Positions 23,832-30,078 of a stretch of DNA of 32,637 bases are shown here, in pieces (within the stretch, counting starts at the first letter, position 1; each line of letters begins with the position of its first letter). This DNA comes from an uncultured Clostridia bacterium (lineage in GTDB: Bacteria; Bacillota; Clostridia; Oscillospirales; Ruminococcaceae). Position numbers and translations under genes: made by a program. The notes beneath the pieces are model-generated. The model was not told the origin of the DNA and made no database searches. It was given only the letters and a program-made list of their open reading frames with translations. The stretch spans positions 1 through 32,637 of the forward strand of contig CANQJB010000012.1 of NCBI GenBank assembly GCA_947624155.1. Direction: 5' to 3'.

Positions 23832-24419
23832 ATGATAGGTTATTTGCTTTCTTTCATAATTTTGGCAGCAGTTGTCTGCTCGGTTTTCGGCGGAACGGCC
23901 CAGCAGGTTTCGGCGGCGGTCATCTCCTCGGGAGCTGACGCAGTTTCTCTGACTCTGACCCTCGCGGGCGCGATGGCGGTCTGGGGCGGAGTGATGAGAA
24001 TTGCAGAGAAGTCGGGATTGACGAAAAATCTGACAAAAGTTCTCAAACCGATTCTCAGATTTGTTTTCAGGGGTCTCGACCGCGACTCGAGAGCTCTCGG
24101 CGCGATCGCGATGAATGTCAGCGCAAACCTTCTCGGACTCGGAAACGCCGCGACTCCGCTCGGAATAGAGGCGATGAAGCAGCTCGAACGGGAGGAAAAG
24201 CCTGGAGAACGCGCTTCGCTCAACATGATAAAGCTCGCGGTAATTAACGCCTGTTCGGTCGAGCTTATTCCAACAACAGTCGCTGCTCTGCGCGCCAGAG
24301 CGGGAAGCGCTTCGCCACTCGACATACTCCCATGCGTGATAATTGTTTCTGTATGCTCTCTCGCTGCCGCGCTGACCGCTGCTGAGCTGCTGGAAATCGG
24401 TGATAAGCATGGACATTAG
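23832..24419 (+). CDS. spmA: Spore maturation protein A
   Basis: A 195-residue membrane protein with four to five hydrophobic segments and the nucleoside-recognition-type core NVSANLLGLGNAATPLGIEAM (~95-114), plus INACSVELIPTTVA, both diagnostic of SpmA. In Bacillus, SpmA and SpmB are needed for proper spore core dehydration. A weak AAGG lies 8 bases before the ATG. It overlaps spmB and is divergent from the AbrB-like gene; I find no convincing promoter in front, which would fit a sporulation sigma factor. Confidence 0.94.
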   Translation: MIGYLLSFIILAAVVCSVFGGTAQQVSAAVISSGADAVSLTLTLAGAMAVWGGVMRIAEKSGLTKNLTKVLKPILRFVFRGLDRDSRALGAIAMNVSANLLGLGNAATPLGIEAMKQLEREEKPGERASLNMIKLAVINACSVELIPTTVAALRARAGSASPLDILPCVIIVSVCSLAAALTAAELLEIGDKHGH

Positions 24420-24927
24420 CTCCATCGTCATGCCGGTGCTGATACTCGGCATATTCGCCTGGGGGCTTTACAAAAAGGTCGATATTCTCGACACGTTCTG
24501 CGAGGGCGCGAGGGATAACCTTAAAACCGCAGTTGAGCTTCTGCCGACGCTGACGCTTCTGATGCTCGGCGTGGGTATGCTTCGCGCCTCAGGCGCGCTC
24601 GACGCACTGACATCGCTCGCGGCGCCGCTGATGCAAAAGCTCGGCTTTCCGGAAGAATGTCTGCCGCTCGCGCTTTTAAGACCTGTCTCGGGCAGCGGAG
24701 CGCTCTCGATACTCGAAAATGTTCTCAACGAAAACGGCCCCGACAGCTTCGCGGGCAGAGTTGCAAGCGTTTTAATGGGCTCGACCGAGACGACATTTTA
24801 CACCGTCGCGGTCTACTTCGCCGCGACAAGGGTAAAAAAATCCCGCCAGGCGCTTCCGGCGGCTCTGGCGGGCGATCTGACGGCTTTTGCGCTCTCAGCC
24901 CTCGCCGTCAGGCTGATATTCAAATGA
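24409..24927 (+). CDS. spmB: Spore maturation protein B
   Basis: A 172-residue membrane protein and partner of SpmA. Seen: KKVDILDTFCEGARDNLKTAVELLPTLTLLMLGVGMLRASG, LLRPVSGSGALSILENVL and MGSTETTFYTVAVYFA, all SpmB hallmarks. The ATG at 24409 is chosen because GGTGA lies 5 bases upstream; a GTG at 24400 would add three residues. It overlaps the end of spmA by 11 bases. Its TGA abuts the stop of the convergent ymdB with no base between. Confidence 0.94.
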   Translation: MDISSIVMPVLILGIFAWGLYKKVDILDTFCEGARDNLKTAVELLPTLTLLMLGVGMLRASGALDALTSLAAPLMQKLGFPEECLPLALLRPVSGSGALSILENVLNENGPDSFAGRVASVLMGSTETTFYTVAVYFAATRVKKSRQALPAALAGDLTAFALSALAVRLIFK

Positions 24928-25695
24928 TCATCTTTCAACGACGCGCACGATCTTTCGGGCGCGCCCTGTTTTTTCGTCGAAGTCGATAACAACGCCGTTG
25001 ATGAAGCAGGGCGTCTGCGCCTCGACAAAGCGGGTCGGAAAGCGAAAGCGCAGTTTTGAGATCGCGAGCTCCTTTTCGACGCCGAGGACCGATTCCTCCG
25101 GGCCGGTCATTCCCGCGTCGGTGATATATGCCGTTCCGCCGCCGAGAATTTTCTCGTCTGCGGTCTGGACATGGGTGTGCGTGCCGATAACGGCGGTAAC
25201 TCTGCCGTCTAGATAAAAACCCATCGCCTTTTTTTCGGAGGTCGCCTCGGCGTGAAAATCAAGGAATATATTGGGGGTATCAAGCTCGCCGAGTATTCTG
25301 TCGATGACGGTGAACGGGTTGTCGAGCGGCTCCAAATATGTCACTCCGAGGAGATTGACGACGGCGATGCGCGCTCTGCCCATATCGAGAACACAGTATC
25401 CCTTGCCGATAACTCCTTCCGGGAAGTTTGCGGGGCGGATAAGATAGGGCAGCTCGTCATAGATATGCTGCGACTCGTGGCGCTTGAAGGCGTGATTTCC
25501 GCTCGTGATAACATCTGCACCGAGCTGGGTTAGCATCTTCGCCGAGGAAGCGGTGATTCCGTTTCCGGTCGCGGAATTTTCACCGTTTACAACAAGGATA
25601 TCCGCCTCATATCTTTTGCGGAGCTCCTTGATCCTCGAGGCCAGAAACTGGCAGCCTGCTCCCCCGACCACGTCTCCGATAAACATCAGCTTCAC
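24928..25695 (-). CDS. ymdB: YmdB-like metallophosphoesterase
   Basis: A 255-residue dinuclear-metal phosphoesterase (TIGR00282 type). Probable metal ligands are visible: Asp8 (FIGDVVG), Glu39/Asn40 (VVNGENSATGNG), Asn67/His68 (SGNHAF), His148 (DFHAEATSEK), and His173/His175 (GTHTHVQTAD). Bacillus YmdB hydrolyses 2',3'-cyclic nucleotides and affects biofilm and sporulation decisions. The start is GTG at 25695, 10 bases after GGAGG, and overlaps the stop of the preceding gene (GTGA). A longer open frame to 25848 is a shadow of that gene. It converges directly on spmB. Confidence 0.94.
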   Translation of the reverse strand: MKLMFIGDVVGGAGCQFLASRIKELRKRYEADILVVNGENSATGNGITASSAKMLTQLGADVITSGNHAFKRHESQHIYDELPYLIRPANFPEGVIGKGYCVLDMGRARIAVVNLLGVTYLEPLDNPFTVIDRILGELDTPNIFLDFHAEATSEKKAMGFYLDGRVTAVIGTHTHVQTADEKILGGGTAYITDAGMTGPEESVLGVEKELAISKLRFRFPTRFVEAQTPCFINGVVIDFDEKTGRARKIVRVVER

Positions 25696-26429
25696 TTTCT
25701 GTCTTCCTCCTCTTTGATTCCCCAGCCGTCGATACCCGCGCGGCGCATCGCACCAAAAATCCGGTCTGTAAAACCGCGGTCGAGCTTTTCCTGCGCGGCA
25801 AGAGCCCGCTTGATCTCCTCGCGCTTGGTGTTGCCGTCGGCGGGGCATTTTGATTTTACTATTTCAAGACCGTTGCGGTAGGCAGCGTGCTTTATCTCAC
25901 TCTCCGTTGCGAAGACGAGCGGCCTGATCACCGTTATATCCCGCCGGTCGAGATAGCTTTTTGGCGCGAAGCAGCCGATCCTTCCCTCGACAAAGAGGTT
26001 CATCACAAAGGTCTCTACGGCGTCGTTGAAGTGGTGGCCGAGGGCGACTTTGTTGCAGCCGGCTGTCTGTGTCGCTTTATGGAGCGCTCCCCGCCTGAGC
26101 TTTGCGCAAAGCGAGCAGGGGTGCTTTTCCTTTCTGACGTCGAATACTATCTCGCCGATTCTGGTTCGCTCGAGAATATATTCGATTCCGTTTTCCTCGC
26201 AGAGCCGCTCGACCGGGCTGTAATCCCCCGGGACACCGCCGAAGCAGGGGTCGAGGGTCACAGCGACGAGGTCGTAGTCGATTCCGATAAAATCGCGAAG
26301 CTGAATCAGACCTTTGAGCATCACTAGGCTGTCCTTTCCGCCGGAGACGCCGACAGCGACACGGTCGCCGTTTTCAATCAGGTCAAATTCGGTTATCGCC
26401 TTTCGCATACAGCCGAGAATCTTTTGCAT
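25692..26429 (-). CDS. TtcA-family tRNA thiolation ATPase
   Basis: A 245-residue PP-loop protein: SGGKDS at 29-34, Cys105-x-x-Cys108 (HPCSLCAKLRRG) and Cys195 (VKSKCPADG), the three cysteines expected to hold the [4Fe-4S] cluster of TtcA, which makes 2-thiocytidine at tRNA position 32. GHHFNDAVET is also conserved. Short Firmicutes relatives of TtcA are not all characterised, so the exact base modified is uncertain. The ATG at 26429 lies 7 bases after GGAGG. Its 3' end overlaps ymdB by 4 bases, so the two are coupled. Confidence 0.88.
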   Translation of the reverse strand: MQKILGCMRKAITEFDLIENGDRVAVGVSGGKDSLVMLKGLIQLRDFIGIDYDLVAVTLDPCFGGVPGDYSPVERLCEENGIEYILERTRIGEIVFDVRKEKHPCSLCAKLRRGALHKATQTAGCNKVALGHHFNDAVETFVMNLFVEGRIGCFAPKSYLDRRDITVIRPLVFATESEIKHAAYRNGLEIVKSKCPADGNTKREEIKRALAAQEKLDRGFTDRIFGAMRRAGIDGWGIKEEEDRK

Positions 26430-26448
26430 TATTCCGCCTCCCAACGGT

Positions 26449-26477
26449 ATTATACAGCAAATTGCGGGTTTTGAAAA
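26449..26477 (-). promoter_or_regulatory. Proximal promoter of ttcA-ymdB
   Basis: On the minus strand TTTTCA, 17 bases, TATAAT. The -10 is perfect, the -35 moderate. Transcription would begin just ahead of the ribosome site. Confidence 0.55.
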
Positions 26478-26499
26478 GTACCCTTGCGAAATTTCTCCT

Positions 26500-26621
26500 A
26501 AAAAGCGAAATAAGAGAACGAAACCGCTCTCTTACTCCGCCATTTACTTGGAACATTATATTATGAGGATGTCAATAATAAAGATTGCCCGAACGGGTAA
26601 AACAGGTAAGTTAGAAACTCT
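26500..26621 (-). ncRNA. Candidate small RNA or attenuator upstream of ttcA
   Basis: From the predicted start of the promoter at 26628-26655, about 120 bases run to a hairpin made of arms 26511-26520 and 26525-26534 with a 4-base loop, followed on the minus strand by TTTCGCTTTTT. The stem pairs over 10 bp only as minus-strand RNA (a G-U replaces an A-C mismatch), which supports that direction. No protein longer than a few residues is encoded. The remaining bases of this gap (26656-26721) show nothing. Confidence 0.35.
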
Positions 26622-26627
26622 ACTAAT

Positions 26628-26655
26628 ATTATACACAAATTTTAGCGTTTGTAAA
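26628..26655 (-). promoter_or_regulatory. Distal promoter upstream of ttcA
   Basis: On the minus strand TTTACA, 16 bases, TATAAT. It lies about 200 bases before ttcA and would drive the candidate small RNA or leader. Confidence 0.6.
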
Positions 26656-26721
26656 TAGTCATAATGACGAAAGTTTCTACCGTTGCAATACTAATTCAAC
26701 TCAATTTCTACAAAATCGGCT

Positions 26722-26766
26722 GCTAAAAAGCTAACCCCTCCCCCGCCGACGGCGGGAAAGGGGTTA
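26722..26766 (-). terminator. Intrinsic terminator of the PEPCK gene
   Basis: Outer arms TAACCCC (26732-26738) / GGGGTTA (26760-26766) and inner arms CCCGCC / GGCGGG with a 3-base loop. GCTTTTTAGC follows on the minus strand. Confidence 0.9.
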
Positions 26767-26783
26767 AACGCGAAATTGCGGCT

Positions 26784-28571
26784 TTACGCAAGTCTTGCTT
26801 CGAGAGCCTTGAGCTCGTCGGACATCTCCTTCGGGAGCTTGGCGCCGAACTTCTTATAGAACTCTTCGATGCCCTTGGCTTCTTCTCTCCAGAGGTTCTT
26901 ATCGACGGTGAGGAGATCGGCGACGGTCTCGGTGGTGATTCCGTCGAGACCCTCGACGTTGATGTCCTCGGGCTTCGGCTCATAGCCGATAGGAGTTTCG
27001 ACAGCGTCGACGGTTCCCTCGCAGCGGTCGATGATCCAGTCGAGGACGCGCATATTGTCGCCGTAGCCGGGCCAGATGAAATCGCCGTTGTCGTCGGTGC
27101 GGAACCAGTTGACGTTAAAGATCTTAGGAGCCTTGTCGCCGAGTACCTTGCCCATTTCGAGCCAGTGAGCCCAGTAATCGCCCATATGGTAGCCGCAGAA
27201 CGGGAGCATCGCCATCGGGTCGCGGCGGACAACGCCTACCGCGCCGGTCGCAGCCGCAGTTGTCTCGGAGGCCATTATCGAGCCGACGAATGTGCCGTGC
27301 TGCCAGTTAAAGGACTGATATACCAGCGGAGCGGTCTTCGCTCTTCTTCCGCCGAAGATGATCGCGCTGATCGGAACACCCTGGGGATTATTGAACTCGG
27401 GAGAGATGCAGGGGCAGTTCTCGGCAGGAGCGGTAAAGCGGGAGTTGGGGTGAGCGAGCTTGTTGCCTGCGGCGACATATTCGGGGCCGTTGACCTTTTC
27501 GCCCTTCCATTCGGTTGCGTTGACAGGAGGATTCTTGTCGAGTTTCTCCCACCAGACGGTCATATCGTCGTTGTTGATTGCGACATTGGTGAAGATTGTA
27601 TTGCGCTTAGTTGAAGCAAGAGCATTGTAGTTGGACTTTTCGTTGGTGCCGGGAGCGACGCCGAAGAAGCCGTTCTCGGGGTTGATAGCGTAGAGTCTGC
27701 CGTCAGGGCCGGGCTTGAGCCAGGCGATATCGTCGCCGACTGTCCAGACCTTATAGCCGCGCTTGGTGTAGCCCTCGGGAGGAATGAGCATCGCGAGGTT
27801 GGTCTTTCCGCAGGCGGACGGGAAAGCGGCGGTTACATACTTGATCTCGCCGTTAGGCTTCTGGATTCCGAGGATAAGCATATGCTCGGCCATCCAGCCC
27901 TCGTTCTTGCCCTGGAAGGAAGCGATTCTGAGAGCGAAGCACTTCTTGCCCAAAAGGACGTTTCCGCCGTAGGCAGAGTTGATAGACCAGATAGTGTTGT
28001 CCTCGGGGAACTGAACGATATAGCGCTTCTCGGGGTCGACGTCGGCCTTGGAGTGAAGTCCGCGGACGAAGTCGTCGGACTCGTCGCCGAGGTTCTTGAA
28101 CGCCTGAGCGCCCATGCGGGTCATGATAGCCATATTGAGAACGACGTAGATCGAGTCGGTGACCTCGACGCCGACTTTAGCGAGAGGAGAGCCGATCGGA
28201 CCCATCGAATAGGGAATGATATACATTGTCCTTCCCTTCATTACGCCGTCATACATCGGAGTGAGTTTAGCATACATCTCCTTGGGGTCGCACCAGTTGT
28301 TGGTCGGGCCGGCGTCCTCTTCCTTGCGGGAGCAGATAAAGGTTCTGTCCTCGACTCTTGCGACGTCGTTGGGCAGAGTTCTGTGATAGAGACAGCCGGG
28401 GAGCTTCTCCTCATTGAGCTTGATCATCTCGCCGGTGGAGATCGCCTCGGCACGGAGCCCGTCAAGCTGCTCCTCGGAGCCGTCGATCCAAACGACCTTG
28501 TCAGGCTTGCAAAGCGAAATCATTTCGTCAACCCATTTGTTGACATTTGGGTTTTTCGTCAATGTTGCCAT
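26784..28571 (-). CDS. pckG: Phosphoenolpyruvate carboxykinase (GTP)
   Basis: A 595-residue enzyme interconverting oxaloacetate and phosphoenolpyruvate with GTP/GDP. The GTP-type fold is evident: the kinase loop FPSACGKTN (250-258) with its reactive Cys254, YGGN (201-204), TVGDDIAWL (277-285), and FGGRRAKTAPLVYQSFNW. Length (~600) also distinguishes it from the ~530-residue ATP type. In cellulolytic and saccharolytic clostridia, this enzyme often runs from PEP to oxaloacetate and saves energy. AAGGAG precedes the ATG by ~9 bases. It is a single-gene unit with a terminator and a possible operator in front. Confidence 0.97.
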   Translation of the reverse strand: MATLTKNPNVNKWVDEMISLCKPDKVVWIDGSEEQLDGLRAEAISTGEMIKLNEEKLPGCLYHRTLPNDVARVEDRTFICSRKEEDAGPTNNWCDPKEMYAKLTPMYDGVMKGRTMYIIPYSMGPIGSPLAKVGVEVTDSIYVVLNMAIMTRMGAQAFKNLGDESDDFVRGLHSKADVDPEKRYIVQFPEDNTIWSINSAYGGNVLLGKKCFALRIASFQGKNEGWMAEHMLILGIQKPNGEIKYVTAAFPSACGKTNLAMLIPPEGYTKRGYKVWTVGDDIAWLKPGPDGRLYAINPENGFFGVAPGTNEKSNYNALASTKRNTIFTNVAINNDDMTVWWEKLDKNPPVNATEWKGEKVNGPEYVAAGNKLAHPNSRFTAPAENCPCISPEFNNPQGVPISAIIFGGRRAKTAPLVYQSFNWQHGTFVGSIMASETTAAATGAVGVVRRDPMAMLPFCGYHMGDYWAHWLEMGKVLGDKAPKIFNVNWFRTDDNGDFIWPGYGDNMRVLDWIIDRCEGTVDAVETPIGYEPKPEDINVEGLDGITTETVADLLTVDKNLWREEAKGIEEFYKKFGAKLPKEMSDELKALEARLA

Positions 28572-28592
28572 AAAATAAATCTCCTTTTTGTA

Positions 28593-28623
28593 AATATATT
28601 CAATAAAACTTGCCTTTGAATAT
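28593..28623 (-). promoter_or_regulatory. Possible promoter/operator of pckG
   Basis: A perfect 8-base dyad, ATATTCAA (28596-28603) and TTGAATAT (28616-28623), with a 12-base spacer. It overlaps a weak minus-strand promoter (TTCAAA, 16 bases, TATATT). The size fits a dimeric repressor site; the regulator is unknown. Confidence 0.4.
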
Positions 28624-28676
28624 CGGCAGTATTTATCTCAAAAAAGCGGATTATTGCCATATTGAAAGTTTTCGGT

Positions 28677-28942
28677 CAAGCCTTTTTCAAAAGGCTTGCG
28701 GGGTCGAGGGGCAGCGCCCCTCGCGCGCTCCGCAGAGCGCGGATTCTCTTGCGAAGCGAAGCGCAGGAGGGTAGGCAAAACAATCAGGTGAATTGTTAGT
28801 TGCTATGGTAGTTGGGCAAAGGCGAAGCCTTTGCAGAACGATGCTAACGAAAGTGACCTTTTGCACTTAGTAACGGGCATCGTTTACCCTCGCCGGGGGT
28901 CCCCTGCTTGCCGAGCTGCAAGCGAGGCAAAAAATGCTTGCA
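28677..28942. repeat. Cluster of perfect palindromes, non-coding
   Basis: In 266 bases I find: 10-bp arms CAAGCCTTTT/AAAAGGCTTG (28677-28698); 8-bp CGAGGGGC/GCCCCTCG (28705-28723); 7-bp CGCGCTC/GAGCGCG (28724-28741); 8-bp GCAAAGGC/GCCTTTGC (28816-28834); 8-bp AACGATGC/GCATCGTT (28837-28884) with inner AAGTG/CACTT; and 7-bp TGCAAGC/GCTTGCA (28917-28942). No gene fits here. It makes up the main part of the 558-base gap between pckG and the small Cys-rich gene; the remaining AT-rich part (28943-29080) shows nothing. Confidence 0.75.
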
Positions 28943-29086
28943 CTTTGCAGCCTAGGACTCCCCTGCCGGAAAATCCAACTTTTCCTCAATTACAATTCTA
29001 TTATTATTTTGTCAAGATGTCAAGGGAGTTGGAACAAATTTCACAGAATTTTCAGCTCAGGATCAGAAATACTAAAACTGTTGTGA

Positions 29087-29092
29087 TATAAT
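29087..29092 (+). promoter_or_regulatory. Extended -10 element before the small Cys-rich gene
   Basis: TATAAT preceded by TGA (extended -10), 37 bases before the ATG at 29130. No good -35 box is visible. Confidence 0.45.
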
Positions 29093-29129
29093 GTGCAAAA
29101 AGACAACCGAACAGGAGAAAGGAGCAGAC

Positions 29130-29339
29130 ATGAAATATCTTATCAAGGACACGACGCGCGAGGAGCGCGAACGGATAGTTAAAAACGGGCTGGGGTGCGA
29201 CGCAAACGAATGCGAAAGCTGCTCGGCCTGCGGGCTTTACGGCGCGGGGAATATGCTTGAGCTCTATCAGCCCTATATCGAGGGGCTAAAGGAGCTGAGT
29301 GAGATTAGCGCAGAGTTCAGTGGCGGGAATATACACTGA
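29130..29339 (+). CDS. Small Cys-rich protein, unknown function
   Basis: A 69-residue protein. The ATG at 29130 lies 5 bases after AAAGGAG. The N-terminus KYLIKDTTREERERIVKNGLG is charged and probably helical; then Cys23, Cys28, Cys31 and Cys34 follow in a C-x4-C-x2-C-x2-C array that could bind a metal. The C-terminal YQPYIEGLKELSEISAEF is again helical. The KDTTREERE start recalls small conserved Clostridia proteins I have seen without a secure function. It is flanked by an extended -10 and a strong terminator, so it is its own unit. There is no signal peptide. Confidence 0.75.
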   Translation: MKYLIKDTTREERERIVKNGLGCDANECESCSACGLYGAGNMLELYQPYIEGLKELSEISAEFSGGNIH

Positions 29340-29340
29340 A

Positions 29341-29374
29341 AATCGGGAGACTCCGTTAAACGGAGCTCCCGATT
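29341..29374. terminator. Bidirectional terminator
   Basis: Outer arms AATCGGGAG / CTCCCGATT (9 bp) and inner arms CTCCGT / ACGGAG with a TAA loop, between convergent genes. The minus strand continues with TTTTC. It starts 2 bases after the small gene's stop. Confidence 0.85.
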
Positions 29375-29379
29375 CCGAT

Positions 29380-30072
29380 TCAAATGAAAAATCTTTTGTC
29401 AAGCGTGCTGCGAAGGGGCTTGCAGACCGCTATTGTTATTAAAAGCAGGCCGGCAAGAACACAGGCGACAAGAGGATATACCGACCAGAAGACAAATCTG
29501 AGGTGGAAGGTGATGCAGATAAACATCTCGACAAGCATACTGTATCCGCCGAGGGCGATCAGCGCTCCGCCGAAGATATAGAGCTTTCCCCTCTTGATAT
29601 ATCTTAAAAGCGCGGCGACGGCGGTCAGAAGCAGAGTCGCGATCCCCGCGATCGGGAACGCTAGCGGCAGGAACCAGCGCCCGCCGGTGCTGAGGCAGAT
29701 ATAGAGTAAAAAGAGTATCGCCGTTGCGCCGCTGCAAGGAATGAAGATGACAGGATTCGGGCGTTTGAACCAAAACGGCAGCACCAGTGAAACATAGCCC
29801 AGAACAAGTCCGCCGATGACATATCCCGACCAGACTACCGCAGAATTGATCTTCAGGTCGATAAGAAGGGTCAGAATCAGGGGGATCAGGAAGATCACGG
29901 TCAGGACAAAAAGAGCTCCGTAACGGTTAAAATGTCTGACCGGCTCGACATATTCGGGATAGGGGCGGTCGCCGGAAGGCGACGGAAGATCGGGGTGGAA
30001 GACAATGGTCTTGCAGAGCGGACAGACCTTTTCGCTGTCGCTGAGCTCGACGCCGCAATTTACACAGTACAT
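29380..30072 (-). CDS. Zinc-ribbon multi-span membrane protein (DUF6320-like)
   Basis: A 230-residue protein. The N-terminus MYCVNCGVELSDSEKVCPLC is a zinc ribbon (Cys3, Cys6, Cys17, Cys20). After a Pro-rich linker, about six hydrophobic spans fill residues 50-220. The layout fits the DUF6320 family as I remember it, which accompanies alpha/beta hydrolase and alcohol-acetyltransferase-like genes in Firmicutes. Here it begins 6 bases after the stop of just such a gene, so the two are coupled. It may anchor or supply substrate to that enzyme; this is inference from context. Confidence 0.82.
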   Translation of the reverse strand: MYCVNCGVELSDSEKVCPLCKTIVFHPDLPSPSGDRPYPEYVEPVRHFNRYGALFVLTVIFLIPLILTLLIDLKINSAVVWSGYVIGGLVLGYVSLVLPFWFKRPNPVIFIPCSGATAILFLLYICLSTGGRWFLPLAFPIAGIATLLLTAVAALLRYIKRGKLYIFGGALIALGGYSMLVEMFICITFHLRFVFWSVYPLVACVLAGLLLITIAVCKPLRSTLDKRFFI

Positions 30073-30078
30073 TATATA

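Noticed and set aside
25696..25848. N-terminal extension of YmdB
   Set aside because: Arg-rich shadow of the ttcA-like gene; the family begins at the GTG at 25695.
27882..28619. 245-residue open frame on the plus strand
   Set aside because: Antisense to pckG; low-complexity Val/Asp/Leu composition and no ribosome site.
28677..28942. CRISPR array or integron attC
   Set aside because: The palindromes differ from one another, are not evenly spaced and have no repeated unit, and no cas or integrase gene is present.
28831..29091. 86-residue frame across the palindrome cluster
   Set aside because: It runs through several perfect hairpins, has no plausible ribosome site and an incoherent composition.
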